64,000 nt of DNA from Sophora flavescens (lineage: Eukaryota > Streptophyta > Magnoliopsida > Fabales > Fabaceae): positions 101,304,259 to 101,368,258 of the forward strand of contig CM061070.1 in the NCBI GenBank assembly GCA_030762895.1. The letters are read 5' to 3'. Below the pieces are notes generated by a model. It was not told where the DNA came from and did no database searches. It was given only the letters and a program-made list of their open reading frames with translations. A program made the position numbers and the translations under genes. Shown here one piece after another: positions 35,576 through 48,065 of the stretch (within the stretch, counting starts at the first letter, position 1; the number at the start of each line of letters is the position of its first letter).

Positions 35576-38184
35576 ACTTCCTCCCTTTTCATTTGGCGCT
35601 GAGAATTCATCTGAGCTCTCTCCCTCCCAAGTCTCATTCTTCTTTTCCCTTGCCCTAATACACAAATAGCTGCTATCAGTCTCCAACTCTCCCTTTCCCT
35701 TTTGTTGACCTACGTTCTCCACCGCTCTCCACAGCTCTCCGTCGCTCTGCATTGTCTCTCCACAGCTCTCCACAGCTGACCCTCTCAACATCAAACAAAG
35801 GTAAGCTCCTGTCATTGTCTCTCTTCCTTTCCAAACTTCCCTTCTCATTCTTCTCTTATTGTTTGTCATTTTCTCTAAAACTCAGCCCTCTCCTCTTCAC
35901 AAGAACCACCAAGGAAGCCACCACCGTCCTCTCCTCCGGCGCCCTCGTGAGTGAACAAAAACCTCTGCCTTCTCTCTGTTTTGGTAAAAAACCCCTTCTC
36001 TTATCTTTTTTTTTCTTTCTTTATTCTTCTCTGTGACCTATTTTTTTGTTGGTTGTTTAGGGTTTTGGTTGTAAGTGCTGAGGAAAAGAAGCATTGAGTT
36101 TAAGGTTTTGGTTCTCTGTGACCCATTCCTTTTTTTTTTTTGGGTATGCTTTCACTGTTAGACCGTAATCCCATGCTCCATGCTCCTTTTTTTTCTTCAT
36201 TTTGCCCGTGAATGTTAAGTTTGACGAACAATGGACTTTTGCATTTGCCTTCTAATTTAGAATTGATGAGCTTAACTGATGCATTTAGCTACATTGGTTG
36301 GTCTTGAGTTTTTGGTTGGTCTTGGTTAGCTACATCTTCAGTACATGGAATACATATCATAGCCCAAAACTTCTGTTTGATGCTTTGTAGTGCCTTCTAT
36401 TAATGCCCATTTTCCTTAGAACTGTTGGACATCTTCTAGTTGCTTCCACACACATCACCTTTATTTTAAATTTATGATTTTATACCTTTTTTTACTAAGA
36501 AATATTGCTTTTCTTTTCCTATTTCAATATGTATTTCGTGTTGATGAAAAGCTACAGAGATCTGATTGGATTCTTGGTGCCTGCAAAGTAGACTTTTTGC
36601 AACACCCTTTTCTTTTGGCACGGGGTTCCTGGAATTTTGACTATTTTATATTTTGAGTTTAACCATGAGTTCCGAGTTCTTACTATTTTTAGTGTAAACT
36701 TTGTAAGCCATAGTTTTGGTGATCCTCTTGAGGAACTTTGTGATTAGACATGAGTTCAAGAATCTCTCCAAACCCTCTAAGAACCTCTTATTCTCTTTTC
36801 ACTTGTTTTCAAATTTTGCTTCAAAATATATTTTTGTTTGTTTGTTTGTTTTTATTTGTTAGGTTTTCTCTTTGTACATGGAGCAGCTTGTTACAGTTTC
36901 TTTAACATTTAGACATATTTTGGTACTTATGTACAGCATGGTATAACTCTACTTTGTTTTACTATTATAATATAATTATAATTTACTATCACGGTGGCAC
37001 CATTGATAAAGCTATAGAAGGATAAGGGATACTATGAATGTTGTTTCTTGTTGATATATCCTTTGATTCATATGGAGTGTCGATTAATGATATCAGGCCT
37101 GGGGTTGGATTTATCGTTTTCATGAGGTTAATCTTTGTCATGTTTTGTGATAGATCAATTTAAGTAAAGGCTATGAGGATTGCCCACAAAAGCAGTCGAT
37201 TTCTTTTTAAAACTTTAAAGGATGTTTTGTTGGTCTTTCCTCATTACGTTCATCACATAAATGTTTTCTTTCTCATAGCTGATGACAACCTCATGTCCAA
37301 GAGGACTGAATGCAACATGACTAATTGCATAATCTTTCTGAAATTGAAACAAGAAACAAGAGAATCAAACGAGTAGTAGTACACTCACACCTTTAGACAG
37401 AATAGAATTCCCAATATAAAAAAGCAATGAACTAACCTTAGATCTTGTTTTTACACTTTTCATCTCTCGTGTTTTGGTAAGTGACTTTACAAAGACCTTA
37501 TAGTGTCTGTCAATTTTATGGTTTTCATTAGAATTCTTAGATGTTCATTTTGCTGCAGGGTGATCTACACTTCATTGCATAGTGCTACTGCCTCTGCTTT
37601 GTTCACTTCTCTGCTGTCTTTGCATAATAACAACTAGGCGTGTCTGTCTCTCAGAAGGTACGTTTTGGCTGAAAAGCTTTCATTGGAGTTTTAATGTATT
37701 TTCTTGAAAATTTATTTGATTCGATAATATGCCCTCAATAATTAGTAAAGCCTTAGTTTCCCGTTTGAGATGCAATACTAATGAGCGTACGTGTACTTGT
37801 ACGTGCTTAATGTACCGCTCATTGTGTTGGATCTTGAATTGTCCAAAGTTGGACAGTTTGGGAAAAAACTTTTTGTTAATTCAGTTATAATAGTTATTCA
37901 TTGATTCTAATGTTATATACTTGATGAAAGTTCGGATTGATACATTTCCTTTTGTTCTCCGGGTGTATACTTTATCGTGGTGGATGTCATCGCGTTCAAG
38001 TAGTGTACGTCGGAGACCGCGGGGAAATGCTGCCGAAATTTTGTCGAGTATGAGCATGAGAGTTAAGGACTAACTGTTAACCGAATGTTGAAAAAGTTTC
38101 TTCTCGAATGGGATAAGGCCATACCCTGTCATAAGAAGTGGTTGATGAATATGTTGGACTAAGTACGAAGGTATTGGTTTAGTC
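35576..38184 (+). other. CACTA 5' region upstream of the transposase
   Basis: 2.6 kb without a convincing open frame. The part 35580-36050 is pyrimidine-rich (repeated CTCTCC) and looks like an untranslated leader, ending in possible splice donors such as AAAGGTAAGC near 35797. The promoter and an intron-containing leader are probably here, but I cannot fix boundaries. Confidence 0.5.
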
Positions 38185-41100
38185 ATGGATCGCGGTTGGA
38201 TGAATGCTAGACGGACAAGTGATGAGTATGAGAATGGAGTGGAAGATTTTCTACAGTTTTCAAAAACAAATGCTCCTGATAGTGGTAACGGAAGGTTTTA
38301 TTGTCCTTGTGTTAACTGTTTGAATGAGAGACGACTAGAAGCTGAGGAGATACGTGATCATCTTATTTGTGAGGGGATTTGCAAGAGTTATACAACATGG
38401 ATATGCCATGGTGAATCGTTAGACAGGCAGAGGGTGTCGGATAGAGAGGAAGTTGATGACGTGGAAATGGACGATGGACTAGAGGACATGATCCGTGATG
38501 TTGGGCAAGAGTCTTTTCGGCGCGCACATGTGTATGATACTTTGTGCAGTGATGCGCAAGTGGCTTTGTATCCGGGGTGCACTAATTTCACATGGTTGTC
38601 AGCGGTGTTAAGATTGTTCAATGTGAAGGCGAGAAATGGGTGGAGCGATAAAAGCTTTACTGAATTGCTTGAGTTGTTGAAAGAAATGCTTCCAGAAGAC
38701 AACACATTGCCATCTCGAAACTATGAGGCGAAGAAGATATTGTGTCCGATGGGTATGGAGTATAAGAAAATACACGCTTGCCCCAATGATTGCATATTGT
38801 ACAGGAAAGAGTTTGAAGAGATGCACGAGTGCCCCAGGTGTGGGGTATCACGCTATAAAGTGAAGGATGGTGATTCTAGTTGTGATGTGGTCACCAAAGG
38901 TCCTCCTGTGAAGGTGTTATGGTATATTCCCGTGATTCCGCGGTTCAAGCGATTGTTTGCTAATGTAAATGACGCAAAGAACATTAGATGGCATGCAGAT
39001 GAGAGGAAGTGTGATGGACAGCTTCGCCATCCGGCCGATTCTTTGCAATGGAATAGAATTGATAGTTTGTTTCCGGATTTCGGCAATGAGCCCAGAAACC
39101 TCAGGCTTGGACTTGCTATCGATGGAATGAATCCATATGGAAACTTAAGTAGTATTCATAGTTCATGGCCTGTTCTCCTTGTAATTTACAACCTGTCTCC
39201 TTGGTTGTGCATGAAGCGCAAATACATTATGTTAAGTATGATGATTTCGGGTCCTAAACAGCCAGGAAATGATATTGATGTTTATCTGAGTCCCTTGATT
39301 GAAGACTTGAGAATGATGTGGGATGAAGGCGTTGATGTGATCGACGGGTATTGCCGTGAGACATTCAGATTGCGTGCCATGTTATTTTGCACCATCAATG
39401 ACTTTCCAGCATACGGGAACCTGTGTGGGTATAGTGTTAAGGGGCATAAAGCATGTCCAATATGTGAAGAAGGCACATGTTACCATCAACTGCAACATGG
39501 AAGGAAGACGGTTTACCTTGGGCATCGGAGATTTCTCCGACGTAATCATCCTTATCGTAGATTGAGGAAAGCTTTCAATGGACTTCCGGAGAATGAAATT
39601 GCTCCGGTGGCCTTGACTGGAGAGCAAGTTTATGAAAGGATGAACAACACTAATTTATCTATGGGAAGACCCAGAAGAAGGCTACAGAGAAGAAAATATG
39701 GAAGAAGAGGTCGATCTTCTTTGATCTTCCATACTGGTGCAAGCTTGATGTAAGACATTGTATTGATGTGATGCATGTAGAGAAAAATGTGTGTGACAGT
39801 TTAATCGGAACGCTTCTCAACATTCAAGGCAAGACAAAGGATGGTGTGAATGCTCGTCTGGATCTAGTTGCGATGGGTATACGAGAGCAGTTAGCTCCAC
39901 TTAAAGTGGGGGGATAAGAAGACTTATTTGCCCCCAGCATGTCATACTTTATCAAAAAAAGAGAAAAGAAGTTTCTGTGAATGTCTACGGGGAGTCAAAG
40001 TGCCACAGGGTTACTCTTCAAATAACAGAAGACTTGTCACAATGAAAGATAACAAATTAGTTGGCTTAAATTCTCATGATTGTCATTTCTTGATGCAACA
40101 ACTACTCTAGGGTGGCCATTCGTGACATATTGCCTAAAAAAGTTAGACATGCCATTACTAGGTTATGCTTATTCTTCAATGCTATATGTAGCAAGGTCAT
40201 TGACACTAAAAATTTGGATGAGTTGGAAAATGAGGCAGCCATTGTATTGTGCCAATTGGAGATGTATTTTCCACCTTCATTTTTTGACATCATGGTTCAT
40301 TTGATTGTTCATCTAGTGAGGGAGATTAGATTGTGCGGTCCCGTTTATTTAAGGTGGATGTACCCAGTTGAGCGATACATGAAGATCCTGAAAGGATATA
40401 TGAAAAATCCACACCGTCCCGAAGCATCTATTGTTGAAAGGTATGTTGCAGAAGAAGCTATTGAGTTTTGTACAGACTACATGTCAGAAGCGGAACCTGT
40501 AGGGCTTCCGAAGTCTCGTCACGAAGGAAGATATGATGGTAAGGGTACACGAGGTATCACTATTAAGAGCATGGATCGGGAGGAAGTGCTTCAAGCACAT
40601 TTGTATATATTGAATAACACTGATGAGGTTGAACCATACTTATGTGAGCATAAAAGCATCATCAATGAAACTTACCCTAGAATGAATGAAAAATGGTGTT
40701 TGAAAAGCATAACAAGACTTTCTTGAACTGGTTTAAAGAAAAAATTGCAAAGGATGGTACTGCTTCTGCTACATTAAAATGGCGAGCACAGGGGCCTAAC
40801 TTTGATGTCATATGCTGGAGTGGGTACGATATCAATAAGTTTTCCTTCTATACAAAGTCCCAGGATGACAAAAGTACTATGCAAAACAGTGGGGTTATGG
40901 TCGTCGCTGAGTCCATGCATTTCTCTAGTTCGAAAGATAAAAACCCTGTTATGGCATCAGTTTCATACTTTGGAATCATTGAAGAGATATGGGAGGTTGA
41001 TTACACGAAGTTTAGAGTACCTGTTTTTAAATGTCAGTGGGTCGACAGTAACAATGGTGTGCAAACCGATGAGTTAGGATTCAAATTGGTGGACCTTAGT

Positions 41101-41376
41101 AAGGTAGGTAATAAAGAGGAACCTTTCATCATGGCATCCCAAGCAAAACAAGTGTTTTATATCCGTGATCCTTCTAACAAAAGGTGGTCAGTGGTTCTCC
41201 AGGGAAAAAACATGTATAACGGTAGTGAGGGAAATCACGATTCAACTCTTGATATTTCTGATACTCCTTCTTTCTCAACACGAGTGCCTAATTTCAATGA
41301 GGAAAATGAAGTGGATGATGTACATGCTACTCGTAATGATCACCAAGAAGGGTTTTGGGAGCACTTTACTAATTGA
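38185..41376 (+). pseudogene. CACTA TNP2-type transposase, frameshifted
   Basis: The first 522 codons start MDRGWMNARR. They contain a Transpos_assoc-type N-terminal zinc region (FYCPCVNC, near residues 38-45), a zinc-rich stretch (CPNDCILYRKEFEEMHECPRCG) and the Transposase_21 core (WYIPVIPRFKRLF, RWHADER, LRLGLAIDGMNPYG, KACPICEE). The frame is lost near 39715. A matching continuation (FDLPYW, then CIDVMHVEKNVCD) reads in another frame, a later part is open at 39928-40110, and a DUF4218-like segment (40112-40726) and a DUF4216-like segment (40693-41376) follow. The intact protein would cut and join element ends. At least three frame changes and internal stops make this copy inactive. Confidence 0.85.
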
Positions 41377-41547
41377 CCACAAAGTAAGTTTAGTTTGATA
41401 TTACCATCAAGTTTGGCATATTATATGTTTACGTTGATATTTATAAGTTATGTTTATGTACGTTGATCGATATTTATAAGTTATGTTTGATATTTATCCT
41501 GACATACTAACAAGTTTTTTTTTTGTTTTATGTTTAAACAGGTATAC

Positions 41548-44500
41548 ATGGCTGATCATGAGGATATACCTCCTTCATGCAGCGGGTCAGAGACCCCATC
41601 TACCGGTAGAAAGGGTAGACGTGCCACACGGATGAGGCATTTGACTGCCAACCGTGGGTCAAATCAAAGGATAAGAGTAGATTTTGATGATAACCTCAAA
41701 CCTATTGGGCCAATGGAAGATCAGTTTACCAGTTTTGTGGCGACCCTTGCTAGGAACAGGCCTAGTATACTCATTGATAGGTGGAGAGATGTACCGGCGG
41801 ATGTGAAGGAGCAGATATGGGAGAGTATTCTGGTATCTATACTTCTACGTCCTGTGTTTGTCTGTATCTACTTTATTTTTATCTTAATAATATCATATAG
41901 TAATTCGTTGATTCTTTTGGTCTTAATGTAGTTGACATTTGACATACCGGATACATACGCTATGAAGAAGCATTTGTCAAGTATCTTTGGAGAGCGTTGG
42001 AGGGGTTTTAAGGCCGACACGGGCAGATACTATATATTCGGTCCAAAAAGTAAAAAGAACCCACTTGAGGTGTATCCGTTTCTTGACAAGGCGACGTGGG
42101 ATCGCTGTGTTCAGAGCCGACGTGATCCCAGCTTTCAGGTTAACTTATTTGATTTGTCTCTAAATTTATGTAATTGCATTAATTTCATTTACTTATGTAA
42201 TTTAATTGTCTTTTATTTATAACAGGAGAAGAGGAAAAAGGGGCAGGAAAACCAAAGCAAGAATGTCTACCCCCATGTCATGTCTCGTGGGGGATATAAA
42301 AAGCTTGTTAAGAAAATGGTTGAAGAGGAAAAGAAAGCACGTCAGCAGGCAGCATCTCAGGAGGATCCTAATGCTGAAAATCTTCCAGAGGTTGTTGATC
42401 CACCTCCACCCCCACGCTATCGTTCATGGAAGAGGGGCCGACAAAGAAAAACGGGACAATATACATCCGAGGAGGCCCGTCAAGTAGCTGAGAGGATTGT
42501 AAGTATTGTTTGTTGTAATTGTCATTTTAAGATTGTTACCGAATTGTAATGTGACCTGATATTTTTATGTGATAGGATGCCTTGGATGATCAGCTAACAC
42601 AAGGAACCTTTGTTCCTAGAGGACGCAATGATATCTTATCTACTGCCATCGGTAAACCAGACCACCCGGGCCGTGTCATTGGTGTTGGATGGGGAGTCGG
42701 CATTCGCCAATACCATGGTTCATCTTCACACCAATGCCACAGGGATTCGGTTGCGAGATAGAGCACAACTAAAACAGGAGATTGCAGGCGAGCTTCGACG
42801 GGAGATGGCCGAGCAGTTTGCCCAAGCAGATGGCAATATTTACTTCTTTGTCCCAACGAGATGACAGCGGTGTCCAACCCTCTCTGTCCAACCCTCTGTC
42901 CATGTGAGCACTAAGGGCTCATGTGATCCTCCTCATCATCCCGAAAATGATGATGATGGTGATGTTTCTTGCCGCTTCTTTGATGATGATGATGATGATG
43001 ATGATGACGACCCTGATAGGTGTGAGCTGTATGTTGATGATCATCATCATCATCGCCGCTTAGTGGCATTGGGTAGGGCATATAATAAGTTAGGTAATAT
43101 CATACACCATCGGTTATTACCGGATGATCATCTGAGGGTGTCTGTTGAGATTATTCGAGATGCTGATGCTCGAGTCCCTGTGCCCACTGAGGAGGTTCAA
43201 ACAGTGGGTCAGGCCCCCGGTAACTTCATCCTCTGGCCAAGAAGACTGGTCAACTATCTTGTTGCATCTGAGGTATTCGGTTAGTTGTATTTTTCTATAT
43301 TCATAGTTGAAATATATTTATTATTGTTTAAAGATAATGCTTTATTTGTATTTGTTATAGGATGTTGGAAATGATATTGTGCCTAAAAGGTCGGATCTAG
43401 GAAGACTGGAGATGTCTGCTCCTGTCAAGGTATTCATTTGACCATTTAGTTAATAACGAATTAAATAACTTAATTATCCGTGATTACTAATATATATCTA
43501 TGTTGTTTAGGGGATCGACAAAGGGGCACCTGGCCATGGTGATGTTTTCAAAGTTCTGGCTATACAGGTTGCCACCATGGAGGATGATGCAGCCTTGGTA
43601 ACGTTGGAACATGATGCCAGCCCTGGTGAACTGTATATACCAAAGAAAGAACTTATGGAGATGGCACCCAATAAAGAAATGGCCAGTTCTGCACACATAT
43701 CGTTTTGGTGCACGTAAGTACATTTTATTTATAAGTTAAGTACGTAATTAATTTTTAAATACAATGATAATTAACATGTTTTTCCAATATATTAGGTATC
43801 TGCATCGTATGTTAGTCGATCAGGGTAACCTCGCCCTTTATGGGTTCATTGACCCCATGTTCATTCAGGGTGATGTTCTCGTAGCATCGGAAGACCCGGT
43901 CACTACCATACGTGATATACTTGCCCGAGACGATCATCAATTCTATCTTGCGCCTTATCTCAATAAGTAAGTACCGGTTATTTAAGTATAACTATATATG
44001 ACTTAGTCACTAACTGTTCCGCAAATACAGTCGGCATTGGCAACTGTTGCTCTTGTACCCAAGAATGAACGTCGTGGTCTTCTTCTGCTCATTGGGAAAT
44101 AAGCCGGCGAATGAACTGAAGACGATCATCGAAACGTAAGCGTTAAAATACTTTATAATCAGTAATGCAGTTGTTTTAATTATCTGAAATCTATTATATA
44201 TACTTTAATTAATGTTTTTGTCATGATAGGTCTATTAATGCATCCCACATGTTGCGTGGTGAAAGGCGTACTCGGGCTATCAGATGGATTATTCCCAGCG
44301 TAAGATATTTATTAGTTCAAATGCATCAAATGCAGTGGGTACAATAATTGATTTCTATTTTATTTAATTCCTCATATTCTAATTGGGTTTCATTTGTACG
44401 TAGTCACGTATACAACGTGGGTCATGGGAATGTGGCTACTATGTGATGCAGTGGATGTTGGAAATTATCTCCTCCGGGATCACTGAAAGATGGAGTGAGG

Positions 44501-44699
44501 TAAATGTTAATTGACACAATTAGAAGTAATAGTATAGATTCGTTATATGTTTTATGTTAGTTTATTACTTAAAAGATATAATCTTTTGTCCAATTAAACT
44601 TGCGAGATATTCAACAATCCAACTCCATTGTCTCATTCTGACATAAACATCATAAAGAGGCGTTGGGCAACTTTCTTTCTTGAAGTGTACCACCCATAG
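41548..44699 (+). pseudogene. CACTA second gene: Transposase_24-like region plus Ulp1-like cysteine protease, multi-exon
   Basis: Exons with good splice signals can be read at 41548-41832, 41932-42138, 42226-42498 and from 42576, with further exons near 43363-43429, 43510-43712, 43798-43967, 44030-44137, 44230-44299 and 44403-44500; a last frame ends IIKRRWATFFLEVYHP at TAG 44697-44699. The first part (FGERWRGFKADTGRYY, GGYKKLVKKMVEE, HPGRVIGVGWGVGIRQY) resembles plant transposase family 24 proteins. The last part resembles Ulp1/C48 SUMO proteases: HWQLLLLYP supplies the His and IQRGSWECGYYVMQWM the Gln and nucleophile Cys. A GAT run encodes poly-Asp near 42980-43010. The frame breaks near 42750 (TAG just after QYHGSSSH...). 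Such protease domains are often carried by plant CACTA and Mutator elements; their role is unsettled. Confidence 0.7.
42978..43012 (+). repeat. GAT trinucleotide run (poly-Asp)
   Basis: About ten GAT/GAC triplets lie inside the second CACTA gene and keep its frame. An inverted ATC-rich stretch follows at 43036-43053. Confidence 0.85.
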
Positions 44700-45129
44700 T
44701 TTGTATATATGTAGTTAGTTTAAAAACTTATCATATACTAGCTATAGTGATCCTTTGACTGATGATATGTATTAGTGCTCGAGTCCGGTTCAATTCTTCT
44801 TCTCTCGTGTTTTGATGTAGCCTTGATAAAGTGTTGTTTTCATTCATTCGAAATTAATTAGGGCCCGATGCCCTCTGTTTTCAGATTCTCGTGCTCACTA
44901 GTCATTTGATGAAATGTCGGTATTTTTAACCATATGTGTAAGAGCTGATTGTCCGTGCTAAGAAAATTGAATGAAGTATGTTTTGCTTTTGAATGATTGT
45001 GTCAAAACTGGTTTGGTGTTCTGTTGTTGTTTCTTGTTTGATCAGAGTCTATCGCTGGTTTGTTTATTGATCTCGCACATCAAACAGGGGAAATGAATGA
45101 TTGAAATGTAAATAACAGATTAAAAAAAA
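44700..45129 (+). other. CACTA 3' untranslated/intergenic region
   Basis: About 430 AT-rich bases between the last stop codon and the right subterminal repeats. No gene is seen. Confidence 0.5.
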
Positions 45130-45135
45130 ATGAGA

Positions 45136-45502
45136 TTTTACACATCGGTTCTCAATAACCGATGTGTATATTTAACTTTCTACATCGGTTTGGCTTAAAA
45201 CCGATGTGTAAATTTAACTTTACACATCGGTTCTTTATAAAACCGATGTAGAAAGTCAAATTTACACATCGGTTTTATGCAAAACCGATGTAGAAAGTTA
45301 AATTTACAACTGCTTATCAATTGCTAAATTAATTTTCCACATCGGTTAATATAAAACCGATGTTTAAAATATACTTTACACATCGGTTTTATAACCGATG
45401 TGTAAAGTGGCAATAAACCACATCGGTCGTTTCCACATCAGTTTTAAAACCGATGTGGAAAGCCAAAAATAACCGACGTGGAATCCCTTTTCTGCACTAG
45501 TG
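45136..45502 (+). repeat. Right subterminal and terminal repeats of CACTA
   Basis: About seven hairpins of the form acatcggtt-N-aaccgatgt end in the terminal inverted repeat that closes with CTGCACTAGTG. The number and spacing resemble the left end. Confidence 0.9.
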
Positions 45503-48065
45503 AGGTTTGCAGACTTTTTTTCCAAGCCACAGTCACAGTTTTTCTGACTTCTATATTGCCAGACCATATGAAGTTTCTTAGCCAGCAATCAATTGATTTC
45601 AGGAAGCCAGAGTGCCATGAGTAAACCTGAAAACTATACAACATCATACCAGTAATTACAGACTTAACTAATTGAATTCTGCCCATAATTGACAACAGAC
45701 TTCCCTTCCATGTGGCCAGCTTGGATCTGATCTTATCTGCAATTGACTGTAAATGGGATTTCCTTGGCTTCCCTTTGAACACAGGCAGCCCAAGATATGT
45801 GAAAGGGAACCTGCCAGCAGAAAATCCTAAAACATTGGCAATGGAAGACATTCTGTTTGCAGAAATATTACCTGCATAATACTTGGATTTCTGGGTGTTA
45901 ATCAATTGACCAGAAGCCTCACCATACTCCTTAAAAGTGGACATTAACAAGGACAAATTCTGGATGGAAGCTCTGCAGAAGATAAGAATGTCATCCGCAT
46001 ATAAGATATAAGAGGGAGGACTAAGACCTCTTGGACCAGCCATTGTTTTGAGCTTACCCTATTGAACCAACTTGCAGATAGCCCTGCTCAATACATCTTC
46101 AGCAATGCAAAAGAGCAGAGGTGATAGTGGATCACCCTGCCTAACTCCTCTCTTGCAAGAGAAAAAACCAACTGACTTACCATTGATACCAATAGAAAGT
46201 TTAGCTGACTTCAGAATAGTTTCTATCCAATGGCAGAACTTGATATCAAAACCAAAAGAATGAAGGACCTTCAAAAGGAAGGACCAGTCCATGGTGTCAA
46301 AAGCCTTCTTGACATCAATATTCAAGGCCAAATTACCACCAAAAGCCCTTTTGTCCATCATATTTACACACTCTGATGCAGTGCAGAGACAATCAATAAT
46401 ATATCTACCTTGAATAAAGACCTTTTGATTATCAGAGACAATCTTTGGTGCAACCTTAGCCAGCCTGTCAGCTAAGACTTTAGTGATGATTTTGAACTGG
46501 AAATTAGCCAAGGCAATAGGCCTAAATTCCTCCACTCTATCTGCTCCTTGAGACTTAGGGATTAGAACCAAAAGATTTGAATTCAAGTTTGGCAGCAACC
46601 AGCCCTGCTCAAAAAGCTGAATGACTGCTTTACAAACATCATGCTGAACAATCTCCCAGTAATTTTGAAAGAAGAAGCCTCCAAAACCATCCGGCCCTGG
46701 AGCCCCATTTGCATTTAGAGAGAATACAGTATTTTTCACTTCTTCAAGGGAAGGCAGATTAGTTAGCATAAGATTATCCTCTCTAGAAACCATCGGGCTA
46801 ACAATTCTGTCAACTAAGCCATTGTCAATGCACTGATTTTCAGTACTGAAAAGCTTGGTGTAATAATTCAAAACATGATCCTCTATATCCTTTGCATCAA
46901 GCAGAACTTGATCCTCATTTCTGAGCATGGAGATTTGTTTTGAGACATTCCTAATCTTGGTGATCCTATGGAAGAACTCAGTATTCCTATCTCCTTGAAT
47001 ATGCCAATCTAATCTGGATTTCTCCTTCCAGAATTCTTCTTGAAAGTGCAAAGCTTGTTGCAGATCAGTTTGGGCCTGCTGTTCCTGCTCAAATAACAAA
47101 TCTGTCATTCCTGAGGAGTTAATTATTTGCTGAATGCTATCTACTTTGGCCATGGCAGAAGCAACATTGGTGTTCACATTCCCAAAAGAGTCTTTATTCC
47201 AGCTTTTTAACCTTTCTTTCAGCATTTTTAGTTTTTGAGACAGTATGTACATAGGGCAACCTATTACCCCAGATTTCCAAACCTCTTCGATTATCTTACT
47301 GCAGTCAGGGTGGGATGCCCACATTTTCATGAATTTAAAAGAAGAGCTGAAGGTCATGTCCTCTTTCCTCAAAGATAAGAGCAAAGGATGATGATCTGAT
47401 TTACTTCTAAGGAGTGTGCAGCAAGTAACACTAGACCAATAACTGAACCATTTGTCATTACAAACCACTCTATCAAGCCTTTTTTCTGTTAAAGCATTAC
47501 CTCTTCTTCCATTAGACCAAGTGAATTGAGCACCACGGGTCATAATATGAGATAATTGGCAACTGTCAGACCAAAGCTTGAACTCCTCAGAAGCAATCTT
47601 CAAAGGCAAGCAACCACCCCTCTGTTCATGAGCACCGAGGACCACATTGTAATCTCCAATGAAGCACCATGGTCCATCATTAGCTTGCTGTAGAGCTAAC
47701 AGTTCAGCCCACAACTCTCTCCTTTTAAGATAGCTAGTGCTAGCATATATGGCAGAAATGAATACTTCCTGAGAATCCAACTTCAATGAGAAGGAAACCT
47801 GCTGGTTAGAGCAAGCAATAACATAAGGGTGCAAAGTTTCATGACAAATACACCAAAGATTAGGCAAGAGAGAATTCCTATCATTGACTGCAAAAACTTT
47901 AAGATTCAGTTTCTTCCAAAACCAATCAGGGAATTGATCAATGTTGATCAACGGTTCGGCAATGAAGATAAGTTCAGGCTTATCTGAAACCAGAAACTTC
48001 TTCAAAACTAACCTAGTATCAAGGTTGCCAATTCCTCTAACATTCCAGAAAAGGAGCTTCATCAT
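45503..48065 (-). pseudogene. LINE ORF2, 5' part: endonuclease and reverse transcriptase core
   Basis: From ATG 48065 it reads MMKLLFWNVRGIGN and has endonuclease motifs GDYNVVLG, TEKRLDRV and KSDHHPL. Reverse transcriptase motifs follow: APGPDGF, FRPIALANFQFKIITK, FIQGRYI, DVKKAFD, RQGDPLSPLLFC and YADD at 45990-46001. A single in-frame TAG (46059-46061) lies just before the YADD block. The frame is the same on both sides of it. A run of seven A (minus strand) a few bases before the CACTA junction shifts the frame by one relative to the downstream part. Its ATG overlaps the ORF1 stop as ATGA (48065-48062), suggesting translation by termination-reinitiation. Confidence 0.88.

Larger units (their letters stand above)
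35175..45502 (+). mobile_element. CACTA (En/Spm) DNA transposon, 10.3 kb, with 3-bp target duplication
   Basis: The left terminus CACTAGTGCAGAAAAGGGAT is mirrored by the right terminus ATCCCTTTTCTGCACTAGTG. The flanking AGG at 35172-35174 and 45503-45505 is the 3-bp target duplication expected for CACTA elements. Subterminal palindromic repeats occupy both ends. Inside are a TNP2-type transposase gene (38185-41376) and a second gene (41548-44699) with Transposase_24-like and Ulp1-like protease segments. Both genes look damaged, so mobility would depend on other copies. It sits inside ORF2 of the minus-strand LINE. Confidence 0.95.

Noticed and set aside
35537..36036. Frames of 94-110 residues at the start of the CACTA body
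   Set aside because: Pyrimidine-rich leader sequence; low-complexity translations without family resemblance.
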